Source: DATAXV01 sp036272915 (GTDB lineage: Bacteria; Chloroflexota; Dormibacteria; Dormibacterales; Dormibacteraceae). From it: 28,963 bases of DNA. The DNA lies in assembly GCA_036272915.1 (NCBI GenBank), contig DATAXV010000148.1:1-28963 (forward strand), in the 5' to 3' direction. Under the pieces are notes generated by a model. It was not told the origin of the DNA. It saw only the letters and a list, made by a program, of their open reading frames with translations, and searched no databases. The position numbers were made by a program, and so were the translations under genes. The first letter of the stretch is position 1. The number at the start of each line of letters is the position of its first letter. Positions 1 to 8,649 of this stretch are shown piece by piece.

Positions 1-245
1 CGGAACCTTGTGTCCGCCCACCCGGAGTCTGACGCGGCCGCTAGCAGTTACACGCCGCGTTGCCCTCGAGACGCCTCGGCCTCAGGCGAGCTGCAACTGG
101 CGAATGCACCTACGAGCCTCACCAATCCAGCGCTTCTACCGAAGGACACGAACAGCCCAGAATGATGCGTGACCACGGTGGCCATGAGGAGGTCCGGCCG
201 CTGAGGAGTAACGGCCCAGATTCTTCTCATACGGAGGGTTGAACG

Positions 246-1097
246 ATGCTTGAGATGTCCCCTGAGGAAAAGTTCCTGTTCGACCTCCAAGGCTTCTTGG
301 TGGTCTCCGGCTTCCTCAGCCCCGACGAGGTCGCGGCGCTCAATGACGCGATCGACGCCAACCATGACCGCGTAGTCATCGACTCCAACGCCAAAACCGA
401 CGGCTCACCGAACCTGACCGGGACCGGCAGGCGGATGACCATGACCGGGCTGCTCACACTGCCCCAGCCCTGGTGCCGTCCCTTCCGTGACCTACTCGCC
501 CACCCCAAGCTGACCCCTTATCTGAACAGCATGCTGGGGCGAGGTTGGAAGCTCGATCATTCGCCGCAGATCTTCATCGCCGACGAGGACGCCGAGGGCC
601 TGCTCCTGCACGGCCACGGCAACAACGTGCTCCACAGCCCGATGGAGTACCGCTGCGTCAACGGCCAAATGCGCTGCGGCATGATCTCGCTCGAGTTCCA
701 CCTCACCCCCAACGACGCGGGAGCCGGCGGCTTCTGCGCCATCCCCGGCAGCCACAAGGGCAACTTCAAGGTTCCGCCGGGCGTTCTGCGACACGAGGAG
801 CACCGGGAGCTCGTGGTCAACCCTGCCTGCGAGGCGGGCGATCTGCTGATCTTCAATGAGGCTACCGTCCACGGCACGCTGCCCTGGAAGGCCAAGCACC
901 AGCGACGGGCCGTGCTCTACCGCTACTCGCCCAAGTGGGTCCACTTTGCGGGCGGGCATTTCGAGACCTCGACCCCGGATTGGGTCCAAGATCTGACGGA
1001 GGCTCAGCGCGCAGTGCTGGAGCCGGCCTACGTCTACAACCGGCTAGTGATCGAGGACGACGGCACGGTGAGCCGACCACGCTCCGATTTCCAGTAG
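246..1097 (+). CDS. Phytanoyl-CoA dioxygenase (PhyH) family protein
   Basis: A 283-residue protein of the PhyH branch of Fe(II)/2-oxoglutarate oxygenases, usually cytoplasmic hydroxylases of small molecules; the substrate cannot be read from sequence. The family core is visible: an AGGFCAIPGSHKGNF block at residues 160-174, a distal histidine in ATVHGTLPW (H209), and the arginine-rich QRRAVLYRY strand (219-227) that normally holds 2-oxoglutarate. The expected HxD iron motif falls at residues 122-124 and reads H-G-H, so the acidic ligand seems absent; activity and metal use are therefore uncertain. The ATG is chosen because GGAGGG lies 7 bases upstream at 233-238. The gene stands alone, on the opposite strand to groEL and tail-to-tail with it across about 450 bp, so it has no operon partner to suggest a pathway. 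The family call is firm, the function is not. Confidence 0.85.
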   Translation: MLEMSPEEKFLFDLQGFLVVSGFLSPDEVAALNDAIDANHDRVVIDSNAKTDGSPNLTGTGRRMTMTGLLTLPQPWCRPFRDLLAHPKLTPYLNSMLGRGWKLDHSPQIFIADEDAEGLLLHGHGNNVLHSPMEYRCVNGQMRCGMISLEFHLTPNDAGAGGFCAIPGSHKGNFKVPPGVLRHEEHRELVVNPACEAGDLLIFNEATVHGTLPWKAKHQRRAVLYRYSPKWVHFAGGHFETSTPDWVQDLTEAQRAVLEPAYVYNRLVIEDDGTVSRPRSDFQ

Positions 1098-1490
1098 CGA
1101 GGTGGGCCGCCGCGTCGGAGACGTCGTCCTAAGGAACGATGTCGGCAAGGCTCAGGGCCTCCATTCAGGAGTCAGAACGGACTGACCGTGACCTGAAATC
1201 CTGACTTGAGCATCCCGAGCCGGGCCAAGTCAGGTCAGTGCCTCGGCTCCAGCCGTGTCATCTGAACCCTCCGGAATCACCGGATTACGCAGGAAGGGGA
1301 TGCCCCAGATCCCCACGTGCCTGTCGGTTCCGACAGGCACCCCCAGTTCTGTGCTCGCGCGTTTCTCTCCAGCGATCATGCCGACCAAGTCGGCATCGAG
1401 CGGAGGGGACGATGTCGGACGAGGGTGGCTCCTCTACCCGTGCGCCGCCACATGAGCTCCGCTCTCGTCGGCCCTTGCCGTGCCCTGAGG
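1098..1490. other. Gene-poor intergenic stretch with inverted repeats
   Basis: About 390 bp between the PhyH gene and the groEL terminator. It holds three hairpin-capable repeats: 1120-1143 (8-bp stem with one G-T pair), 1317-1340 (perfect 11-bp stem, TT centre) and 1378-1396 (perfect 8-bp stem, CAA loop). None is followed by a T-run, so they are not classic terminators. The 10-mer ACGATGTCGG occurs twice (1136-1145 and 1409-1418), each preceded by a purine-rich Shine-Dalgarno-like run, so both resemble gene starts. The first opens only a 19-codon frame. The second (ATG at 1412, GGAGGGG just upstream) opens a 67-codon frame that runs through the groEL terminator into groEL. I see no recognisable protein. 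Confidence 0.5.
1317..1340. repeat. 24-bp near-perfect palindrome
   Basis: Arms GTGCCTGTCGG (1317-1327) and CCGACAGGCAC (1330-1340) are exact reverse complements around a TT centre. With only a 2-base centre it suits a dimeric protein binding site better than an RNA hairpin. No T-run follows on either strand. A related shorter palindrome with the same GTCGG/CCGAC core lies at 1378-1396. Confidence 0.6.
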
Positions 1491-1531
1491 AAAAAAGAAG
1501 AGGGGTCCCGCCCGAAGGCGAGACCCCTCTT
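1491..1531 (-). terminator. Intrinsic terminator of groES-groEL
   Basis: Read on the minus strand, a stem of 10 bp, one mismatch, then 4 bp (arms 1522-1531 and 1498-1507, inner arms 1517-1520 and 1509-1512) closes on a TTCG tetraloop (1513-1516). A T-run follows (six A on the plus strand, 1491-1496). The hairpin starts 17 bases after the groEL stop codon, so it should end the chaperonin transcript. Confidence 0.93.
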
Positions 1532-1547
1532 GATGAGGCCTTCCGGC

Positions 1548-3170
<1,623 letters not shown>

Positions 3171-3197
3171 GTTGTCCTCAGAACCTCCTTGTCGGCC

Positions 3198-3500
3198 TTA
3201 GGCCTTGCCGTTCTGGCCGACCACCGCGAGCACGTCCTTCTCGCTGATGATCAGGTACTCGATCTCTTCGAGCTTGAATTCGTTGCCGGCGTACTTGGCG
3301 TAGAGCACCTTGTCGCCGACGGTGAGCTCCAGGGGCACCTTGGTGCCGTTGTCCAGGATCCGACCCGTACCCACCGCCTCGACGACGCCCTCCTGGGGCT
3401 TCTCCTTGGCGGTGTCGGGCAGGACGATGCCGCTCTTGGTCACCTCTTCCCGCTCGACGGGCTTGAGTACGACCCGGTCGCCCAAAGGCCTCAGCTTCAT
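3198..3500 (-). CDS. groES: 10 kDa co-chaperonin GroES
   Basis: The heptameric lid of the GroEL folding chamber. The 100-residue protein begins with the family signature MKLRPLGDRVVLKP, has the mobile loop region around residues 17-33 (EEVTKSGIVLPDTAKEK), and ends in the conserved strand LIISEKDVLAVV. The ATG at 3500 follows GGAGGG about 11 bases upstream. It is the first gene of the groES-groEL operon and sits roughly 70 bp downstream of a CIRCE operator, so heat-shock control by the repressor HrcA is expected; hrcA itself is not in this window. Confidence 0.99.
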   Translation of the reverse strand: MKLRPLGDRVVLKPVEREEVTKSGIVLPDTAKEKPQEGVVEAVGTGRILDNGTKVPLELTVGDKVLYAKYAGNEFKLEEIEYLIISEKDVLAVVGQNGKA

Positions 3501-3567
3501 GACGTTTCGAACCCTCCGGTTGGATTTCGGAATTACCGACTGGTCGGAAAACAGACCAGAAGGGAGG

Positions 3568-3594
3568 TTAGCACTCCCGATGGCCGAGTGCCAG
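3568..3594 (-). promoter_or_regulatory. CIRCE operator (HrcA binding site)
   Basis: TTAGCACTC, nine bases, then GAGTGCCAG. The first arm is a perfect CIRCE half-site and the second matches GAGTGCTAA at 7 of 9 positions; the 9-bp spacing is exact. It lies 68-94 bp upstream of the groES start. A TAGACT-like -10 candidate for the minus strand overlaps its distal edge near 3592-3597; I could not identify a convincing -35. Confidence 0.93.
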
Positions 3595-3598
3595 TCTA

Positions 3599-3847
3599 TC
3601 AGTCGGGCCGTTCGGACGCGGGTGGATCGGCGGTGATCATCTCGCGCGCACGATCCCCCTCGTCATCGGGCACGTAGAGGTTGCATTCCTCCAGCGCCGA
3701 TCCGGCTCCGGCCCACCAGCTCTGCGCGCCGGACCGCTCCAGGACCGGGTGCAGACCCGCCGACTCGAGCACCGCGTGAAGCACGTCGCCACGGACCGCG
3801 GGACCCCGGAAGACCTCGCGCCATCCCTCCGGGGGCTGGCGCCTCAC
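3599..3847 (-). CDS. DUF2007-like small protein
   Basis: An 82-residue protein whose sequence has the layout of the DUF2007 (putative prokaryotic signal transducing) family. A helix VLHAVLESAGLHPVLE (21-36) is followed by a short hairpin, and a C-terminal LYVPDDEGDRAREMI (57-71) resembles the family's typical LYVPEEDxxxAxEI ending. The function is unknown. The family is small and cytosolic; it resembles PII-type ferredoxin-like folds and contacts unknown partners. It starts with GTG, overlapping the tsaD stop as GTGA, so it is translationally coupled to tsaD. Its end falls just upstream of the CIRCE element, so the groES promoter may overlap its last codons. Family assignment is by pattern only. 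Confidence 0.72.
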   Translation of the reverse strand: MRRQPPEGWREVFRGPAVRGDVLHAVLESAGLHPVLERSGAQSWWAGAGSALEECNLYVPDDEGDRAREMITADPPASERPD

Positions 3848-4842
3848 GGCCGCCAGTCCAGCGTCGGCTCAGCGTCGGCGGGGCCGCCGGGGGGCGAGTG
3901 CGGGGCGGCCACCCCGATCATCGCCGCGTTGTCGGTGCAGAGGACCAGGGAGGGGATGGTCAGTCGGGCCCGGTCGCCGACGACCTCGGCGGCGCGACGG
4001 CGGAGCAGCGAGTTGGCGGCGACGCCGCCGCAGATGACCACCTCCTGCGGCCGGAGCTCGGCCAGGGCCCGGCCCAGCTTGTCCAGGAGGGAGTCCACCA
4101 CGGAGCGCTCGAAGGCGGCGCTCAGGTCGCGCCGCTGCTGGTCGGTCAGGTTCTCGCCGCGGCCGGAGGGATCGAGGTCGCGCAGCCGGTAGAGCAGCGC
4201 CGTCTTGAGCCCGCTGAAGCTGTACTCCAACCCGGGCAGGCGAGGCTGCGGCAACGGCTGCCGGTCGGGGTCGCCCTCCCGGGCCATCCGGTCGAGCACG
4301 GGTCCGCCCGGGTAGCCCAGGCCGAGCATCCGTGCGGCCTTGTCGAAGGCCTCGCCGGCGGCGTCGTCGCGGGTCCGGCCGAGGATCTCGAAGACGCCGT
4401 GTCGAGGCATCCAGACGAGGTCCGAGTGGGCGCCGCTGACGACCAGGGCGAGCAGCGGCGGCTCCAGGTCGGGCTGGGCGGTGAAGGCGGCGTAGACGTG
4501 GCCCCAGAGGTGATTGACCCCGACCAGGGGACGGTGCCAGGCGTCGGCCAGGCCCCAGGCGACCCCCAGCCCGACGAGCAGGCAGCCGACCAGTCCGGGG
4601 CCGCGCGTGGCGGCGACCACGTCGATGTCGCCGGCGGTCACCCCCGCCTGCTCCAGCGCCAGCGGGACCAGCTCGGGCAGTTTCTCCAGATGGTCGCGAG
4701 CGGCGAGCTCGGGCACGACACCGCCGTAGGGCGCGTGGCGACTGTACTGCGAGTGGATGAGGTTGGACCTCACGGTGCGGTCCTCGACCACCGCCACCGA
4801 ACTCTCGTCACAGCTGGACTCGAGCGCCAGGACGAGCGCTAT
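3844..4842 (-). CDS. tsaD: tRNA t6A37 threonylcarbamoyltransferase TsaD
   Basis: Transfers the threonylcarbamoyl group to A37 of ANN-decoding tRNAs, working with TsaB and TsaE, whose genes lie just upstream. With the chosen start it has 332 residues, the normal size. The metal-binding HLWGH motif is at 111-115, with ESSCDES at 8-14, a SGAHS loop near 138 (usually SGGHT), EAFDKAARMLGLGYPGG, ICGGVAANSLLR and the C-terminal CTDNAAMIG. No ATG, GTG or TTG exists in frame near the conserved N-terminus. The nearest is a GTG about 50 codons upstream, deep inside rimI. The best start is ATA at 4842-4840, which overlaps the rimI stop (ATAG) and has GGAGGT 5 bases upstream; a CTG four codons later is the alternative. 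The gene identity is certain, the start codon is not. Confidence 0.95.
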   Translation of the reverse strand: MALVLALESSCDESSVAVVEDRTVRSNLIHSQYSRHAPYGGVVPELAARDHLEKLPELVPLALEQAGVTAGDIDVVAATRGPGLVGCLLVGLGVAWGLADAWHRPLVGVNHLWGHVYAAFTAQPDLEPPLLALVVSGAHSDLVWMPRHGVFEILGRTRDDAAGEAFDKAARMLGLGYPGGPVLDRMAREGDPDRQPLPQPRLPGLEYSFSGLKTALLYRLRDLDPSGRGENLTDQQRRDLSAAFERSVVDSLLDKLGRALAELRPQEVVICGGVAANSLLRRRAAEVVGDRARLTIPSLVLCTDNAAMIGVAAPHSPPGGPADAEPTLDWRP

Positions 4843-5429
4843 GACGGACCTCCGGCGGGCGGCGCGGGCGGCAGCGGCCGCCGGTTCAGGCCACGGACCT
4901 CGGCCCCGATCTGGTCCAGGTTCCGCTCCAGCACGCCGCGAAATCGGGGCGCGTAGATCGAGTCCGACCACATGACCAGGGCGTCCTCGCCGTTGTCGGT
5001 GTAGTAGCCGCGGCGCCGGCCGATGACCTTGAAGGCGAAGCCCTCGTACATGCGCATGGCATGCTCGTTGGAGGCGCGGACCTCGAGGGTGATCCACTTG
5101 GCGCCCATCTCGTAGGCGGCCTGGACCAGCCCGGAGAAGAGGACGCGCCCGTAGCCGGCTCCCTGCAGCTCGTGGCGCACGCCGATCGTGGTCACGTGGG
5201 CCTCGTCGTACATCCGCCACATGCCGGCGTAGCCGATCAGCTCGCCGGTCTGCGGACCGCTCTGGCGGCGCAGCACGATGTAGTAGGCGGTGTTGCGCGA
5301 GTTCAGCTCGCGGAAGTACGCGTTGCGGGGCCAGGGCGAGGAGAAGATCCTGCGCTCGATCTCCTGCACGGTGCTGATGTCCGACTCACGCATCGGCTCC
5401 AGTGAGAGCTGCTCGCGAACCTGGACCAC
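4839..5429 (-). CDS. rimI: Ribosomal protein S18 alanine N-acetyltransferase RimI
   Basis: A GNAT-fold acetyltransferase of the RimI type, expected to acetylate the N-terminal alanine of S18. The fold is plain: LEPMRESDISTVQEIERRIF opens strand 1 and helix 1. RHELQGAGYGRVLFSGLV carries the acetyl-CoA loop (the Q/RxxGxG/A pattern is degenerate here: Q-G-A-G-Y-G). LEVRASNEHAMRMYEGFAFK matches the RimI signature, with Asn and Tyr in the usual places. A tail of about 45 residues, ending in a Pro-rich stretch, extends beyond the usual 150. I take the GTG at 5429, just before the domain. The frame stays open to a TTG at 5561 immediately after the tsaB stop, but that extra 44-residue segment looks non-coding. 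It lies between tsaB and tsaD. Confidence 0.88.
   Translation of the reverse strand: MVQVREQLSLEPMRESDISTVQEIERRIFSSPWPRNAYFRELNSRNTAYYIVLRRQSGPQTGELIGYAGMWRMYDEAHVTTIGVRHELQGAGYGRVLFSGLVQAAYEMGAKWITLEVRASNEHAMRMYEGFAFKVIGRRRGYYTDNGEDALVMWSDSIYAPRFRGVLERNLDQIGAEVRGLNRRPLPPAPPAGGPS
4848..4853 (-). promoter_or_regulatory. Shine-Dalgarno site deciding the tsaD start
   Basis: GGAGGT on the minus strand, 5 bases before the ATA that overlaps the rimI stop codon. This near-perfect site at near-ideal spacing is the main argument for ATA initiation; the next possible start, a CTG, would be 17 bases away. Confidence 0.6.
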
Positions 5430-5561
5430 TATCGCACCACCGCCCGCGAAGCGCGTCGCGTCGCACGGGGTAGGGAGTTCATCAATTTGATGCCGGGAGA
5501 GGAGCTCCGTTCCATTCCCTTCTTCAATCCGCTCGCGCGACTCGAGTCGCGGGCCACACAA

Positions 5562-6155
5562 CTACACCTCGAGGCGCCCAACTGACGACAGATACCGAAG
5601 AGCAACCCTACCATAGCCCAGCCGGCAGGCAGAACCCATGGCGCGAGCCGCTCCGGCGGCGAAGCTCAACAGCTCCGGCTCCTCCAGCAGGCGGATCCCG
5701 GCCGCCCGCACCGCCGCCGCCGTGGTCTCCCGGAGCCACCCCGCGGCGGGCCGGTCACGGGGCAGCTCGGTGGGCTCGCCGAGCCTCTCCTCGCCGCCGT
5801 CGACACGGAAGCACACGCGCCCCCGACCGGCCTCGGTCAGCGCCGTCACCGGCCCCTCCGAGCGGGCGGCGATGAGGTCCAGGCTGCCCACCCCCCAGAG
5901 CGGTACGCCGAGACCCATGGCCAGGCCGACGCCGTAGCTGACCCCGACCCTGACGCCGGTGAAGGAGCCGGGACCGAGGGCGACGAGCACGCCGTCGACG
6001 GAGCCGTCCGGGGCGAGGCGCCTCGCCCGCCGGGCCAGGCCATCGCCCCGGCTTGAGGGGAAGACCTCCTCGGCGGCGGGCTCGTAGCCCTCCTCCCCCG
6101 ACGCGAGCAGGGCCAGACCGGACCGCGCCGACGAGGTGTCGATCACCAGGACCAT
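5562..6155 (-). CDS. tsaB: tRNA t6A synthesis scaffold protein TsaB
   Basis: Inactive paralogue of TsaD that dimerises with it in the bacterial t6A complex. The 197-residue protein starts MVLVIDTSSARSGLALL, the TsaB version of the actin-like first strand, and carries the hallmark VALGPGSFTGVRVGVSYGVGLA segment near residues 71-91. The second half is weakly conserved, as usual in the family. The ATG at 6155 has GGAGGAGG upstream and overlaps the end of tsaE by 13 bp, indicating coupled translation; an upstream in-frame extension to 6254 lies inside tsaE and is rejected. A 132-bp gap separates it from rimI; I see no distinct element there. Confidence 0.95.
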   Translation of the reverse strand: MVLVIDTSSARSGLALLASGEEGYEPAAEEVFPSSRGDGLARRARRLAPDGSVDGVLVALGPGSFTGVRVGVSYGVGLAMGLGVPLWGVGSLDLIAARSEGPVTALTEAGRGRVCFRVDGGEERLGEPTELPRDRPAAGWLRETTAAAVRAAGIRLLEEPELLSFAAGAARAMGSACRLGYGRVALRYLSSVGRLEV

Positions 6156-6592
6156 CGTTCGGGAGCCTCCTCCAATACCAGCCGGCGGCTGGTCCGCGAC
6201 GGCTCGTCGATCCGGATCCTGGCCGCCCCCGGCCAGGTCAGGCGGTCGCCCCACTCGACCACGACCACGCCGTCGTCGAGCAGCTCGTCGAGTCCCAGCT
6301 CGGCGATCTCGCCAGTGTCGCCCAGGCGGTAGACGTCGACGTGGGCCAGGGGCAGCCGGCCCCGGTAGAGCCGGACCAGCTGGAAGGTGGGGCTCATGAC
6401 GTCGGCGTCGAGGCCCATCCCCCTGGCGATGCCCCGCACCAGCGTCGTCTTGCCCGCTCCCATCTCCCCCACCAGCAGCAGCATGTCGCCCCTGACCAGC
6501 TGCGCGCCCAGGCGCTCTCCGGCGGCCTCGGTCTCGGTGGCGGACTCGGTCAGGCGCTGTCGCGCCACATCAGAGGGCATGGTCGTAGCCAC
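6143..6592 (-). CDS. tsaE: tRNA t6A synthesis ATPase TsaE
   Basis: P-loop ATPase that resets the TsaB-TsaD complex between t6A cycles. The 149 residues are typical. Walker A is GEMGAGKTT (42-50), followed by the family motifs SPTFQLVRLY, HVDVYRL and VVVVEWGDRL. The frame can start at GTG (6592) or at an internal ATG (6580); neither has a strong ribosome binding site, and both overlap the end of thiL (stop at 6570). The longer form is given. It is embedded in the tight thiE-thiL-tsaE-tsaB chain. Confidence 0.96.
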   Translation of the reverse strand: MATTMPSDVARQRLTESATETEAAGERLGAQLVRGDMLLLVGEMGAGKTTLVRGIARGMGLDADVMSPTFQLVRLYRGRLPLAHVDVYRLGDTGEIAELGLDELLDDGVVVVEWGDRLTWPGAARIRIDEPSRTSRRLVLEEAPERWSW

Positions 6593-7424
6593 GATAGGCC
6601 ACCGTGACCTCCCCGCCCGAGGCGTCCAGCACCCGGACCCGTCCGTCCCCGGTCAGCCTGCCCACCTCGTGCAGCCCCTCGGGGAGCGGGCCGGGCCCGA
6701 CGCAGACCAGCTCGACCTCCTCGCCGTTGCCGAGGGCGGCGATCGGATCCGCCCCCTCCGCCACCGGCACCCGGGCCAGCTCCAGCTCAGCTCCGGTGCC
6801 GCTGACGGCCGCGAACTTGTCCAGCTCCCGGAGCAGCCCGTCGGAGATGTCGCCGCAGCAGAGGCCGGCGGCGTTGAGCTCCACCCCTCGCCGGATCAGC
6901 GGACGCGGCCGCCGCGTCGCCGGCGAGGCGCCGCCCAGGGGCCCGGTGACGCCGATCAGCCAGCCGGACCGGGCCGCCGAGCGGGGCAGCGGCCGGCGGG
7001 CGGCGCGCCCGAGCACGGTGAGAAAGACGGCGCCGGTCGCCGGCGAGGAGCTGGTGTCGCCGCCGACCAGGCGCAGCCCGGTCTCGCCGGCGAGTCCGGC
7101 CATCCCCCGGTAGATCCCCTCGACCACGTCCTCGCCCCAGCCGGGCGGGATCGCGATCGCGGCCAGCCCGAAGGTCGGCTCGGCGCCCTTGGCGGCGAGA
7201 TCGCCGAGGGCCAGCGCCAGGGCACGCCAGCCGACGTCCTCCGGGTCCTGTCGGGCGAGGTCGAAGTGGACGTGCTCGACCGAGCAGTCGCAGCTGGCCA
7301 CGGTGCAGGTGCCGTCCGGCTCCAGCCAGGCGGCCGAGTCGTCCTCGCCGGCTCCGATGAGGACGTCGCCACCGCTCCGGGCCAGATGGGGCAGGAGGCG
7401 CGCCAGAAGCTCCTGCTCGGTCAT
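6570..7424 (-). CDS. thiL: Thiamine-monophosphate kinase ThiL
   Basis: Phosphorylates thiamine monophosphate to the active cofactor thiamine pyrophosphate. It is recognisable as an AIR-synthase-fold kinase by GAGEDDSAAW (24-33), the SCDCSVEHVHF strand, ALGDLAAKGAEP, GGDTSS and DISDGLLRELDKFA. At 284 residues it is somewhat shorter than the usual 310-330. The shortening lies between GVTGPLGG and the following RP-rich segment, where homologues carry an extra helix. The metal-binding Asp residues in the key motifs are kept, so it is probably active. Its ATG overlaps the thiE stop as ATGA, so the two thiamine genes are coupled. Its own end overlaps tsaE. Confidence 0.93.
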   Translation of the reverse strand: MTEQELLARLLPHLARSGGDVLIGAGEDDSAAWLEPDGTCTVASCDCSVEHVHFDLARQDPEDVGWRALALALGDLAAKGAEPTFGLAAIAIPPGWGEDVVEGIYRGMAGLAGETGLRLVGGDTSSSPATGAVFLTVLGRAARRPLPRSAARSGWLIGVTGPLGGASPATRRPRPLIRRGVELNAAGLCCGDISDGLLRELDKFAAVSGTGAELELARVPVAEGADPIAALGNGEEVELVCVGPGPLPEGLHEVGRLTGDGRVRVLDASGGEVTVAYRGYDHAL

Positions 7425-8134
7425 CCGGCGATGGCGCCCCGCAGGCGCCGGACCTCCTGCTCGGGGTCGGGCGCCAGGGCCAGGGCCCGGATCACGCAGA
7501 CCCGCTGCACGCCGGCGGCGCGGAGCTCGGGGATCCGCTCGCCGTCGATGCCGCCGATGGCGAAGACCGGTATCGACACCGAGGCCTGGACCCGGGCGAC
7601 GCCCTCGGGCCCGATGACGCGCTTCTCGGCCTTGATCGGCGTGGCGTAGGCAGGGCCGCTGCCCAGGTAGTCGGCACCGGAGAGCTCGGCGGCCCGGGCG
7701 GCCTCCGGAGACCCCGCCGAGGCGCCGACGACGAAGGGCGGCGAGGCCAGCCGGCGGGCGGCCTCCACACTCAGATCGTCAGGCCCGAGATGCACGCCGT
7801 CGGCGCCGGCGGCAAGGGCCACGTCGACATGGTCGTTGACGATGAACACCGCTCCCCGCTCGCGGCAGAGCTCCGCGACCCGGATGGCCAGCGGGAGCAG
7901 GGCGGAGCGGGCCAGCACCTTGTTGCGGAGCTGGACCACGTCGGCGCCACCGCGCAACCAGGCCTCGACCAGACGCAGGGTCCGGTCTGCGGACTGGTCG
8001 GGGGTGATGGCGTAGAGGCGGGCGGCTCGAAGCCGCTGCTGGGTGGTTTCGATGGCCAGGTCGGAAATACCTCGAAAGACTCGCGGCAGCGCGAGAGAGA
8101 TCCCTTTATATACTCGATCGGCCTTGCATTTCAA
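7421..8134 (-). CDS. thiE: Thiamine-phosphate synthase ThiE
   Basis: Joins the pyrimidine and thiazole halves of thiamine to give thiamine monophosphate, the substrate of the next gene's product. The TIM-barrel signatures are present: LYAITPD at the first strand, VVQLRNK (usually QLRxK), FIVNDHVDVALAAGADGVHLGPDDL, YLGSGPAYATPIKAE and VFAIGGI. The conserved domain begins only about 38 residues into the open frame. The only standard start upstream is TTG at 8134, which is itself part of a TTGAAA hexamer that looks like this gene's -35 box. A start inside, for example CTG at 8059 after a GAGGT (212 residues), is therefore possible. It is divergent from the cvpA-like gene and leads the thiE-thiL-tsaE-tsaB-rimI-tsaD run. 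Confidence 0.93.
   Translation of the reverse strand: MKCKADRVYKGISLALPRVFRGISDLAIETTQQRLRAARLYAITPDQSADRTLRLVEAWLRGGADVVQLRNKVLARSALLPLAIRVAELCRERGAVFIVNDHVDVALAAGADGVHLGPDDLSVEAARRLASPPFVVGASAGSPEAARAAELSGADYLGSGPAYATPIKAEKRVIGPEGVARVQASVSIPVFAIGGIDGERIPELRAAGVQRVCVIRALALAPDPEQEVRRLRGAIAG
8105..8134 (-). promoter_or_regulatory. Putative thiE promoter, overlapping the divergent cvpA promoter
   Basis: On the minus strand TTGAAA (8134-8129) is followed by 16 bases and TATATA (8112-8107), or by 18 bases and TATAAA (8110-8105). The AT-rich core contrasts sharply with its GC-rich surroundings. On the plus strand the same core offers TATACT (8109-8114) for the divergent gene, without a recognisable -35. 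Transcription of thiE would begin near 8098, downstream of the annotated TTG codon. Confidence 0.6.
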
Positions 8135-8135
8135 T

Positions 8136-8648
8136 GTGGTCGACCTGGCTGTGGCGGCTCTCCTCGTGCTGGCGGCTGCGGACGGCGCGCGCCGCGGCTT
8201 CGCCTTCTACAGTTCGGAGATCGTCACCCTGGCCATCGCCGCCGGCGCCGCGCTGGCCGGGTTCGGGTTCGTCGCCAACCTCTTCGAGCAGGTGCTGGCG
8301 GTGCCGCCGCTCTTCAGCCGCCTCGCCGCGTCGCTGCTCATCCTGGTCGTCGTCCACGGGCTGGTCCAGGCCGTCGCCCATCCCGCCGCCGTCCGCCTCG
8401 ACCGGGGGATCCGGCACCGGGTGCGCGGCCTCCGGTACCGCCTGCTCAGCGCGCTGCCGGGCGCGGTGGTGGCGGCGATGGTGGTCTGCCTCGTCCTCGG
8501 TGGATTGGAGGCGGTGCCCAGCCAGCTCACGAGGAGGCTGGTGGGGGAGTCCGCCAGCGGCGGAGTGGTGGCCGATCTGGGCCTGGGTCGGGGTCCGATC
8601 CAGGCCCTTCTCGATCCCAGCGCGCGACCCCCGCTGGGGCCGGCCTAG
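8136..8648 (+). CDS. CvpA-like membrane protein
   Basis: A 170-residue protein with four predicted membrane segments: VDLAVAALLVLAAADGA near the N-terminus, IVTLAIAAGAALAGFGFVA, LAASLLILVVVHGLVQAVA and LPGAVVAAMVVCLVLGGL. This topology, the short first helix followed by a basic ARRG turn, and the size fit the CvpA (colicin V production) family. Its members act in envelope stress and septation, with no settled biochemical role. The GTG at 8136 is taken because it places the first helix at the N-terminus; TTG at 8124 is an alternative. It is the only plus-strand gene in this part. It is divergent from thiE and ends 1 bp before the anti-sigma gene that faces it. Confidence 0.75.
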   Translation: MVDLAVAALLVLAAADGARRGFAFYSSEIVTLAIAAGAALAGFGFVANLFEQVLAVPPLFSRLAASLLILVVVHGLVQAVAHPAAVRLDRGIRHRVRGLRYRLLSALPGAVVAAMVVCLVLGGLEAVPSQLTRRLVGESASGGVVADLGLGRGPIQALLDPSARPPLGPA

Positions 8649-8649
8649 G

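Noticed and set aside
1297..1345. A tRNA-like or attachment-site fold around the 24-bp palindrome
   Set aside because: The hairpin has a 2-base loop and no cloverleaf, and no integrase or duplicated tRNA end is nearby.
4843..5220. A 458-residue version of TsaD starting inside rimI
   Set aside because: The extra 126 residues are an out-of-frame reading of rimI and have no resemblance to any TsaD.
8579..8607. Inverted repeat GGGCCTGG/CCAGGCCC as a terminator for the anti-sigma gene
   Set aside because: It lies inside the cvpA-like coding region and has no T-run on either strand.
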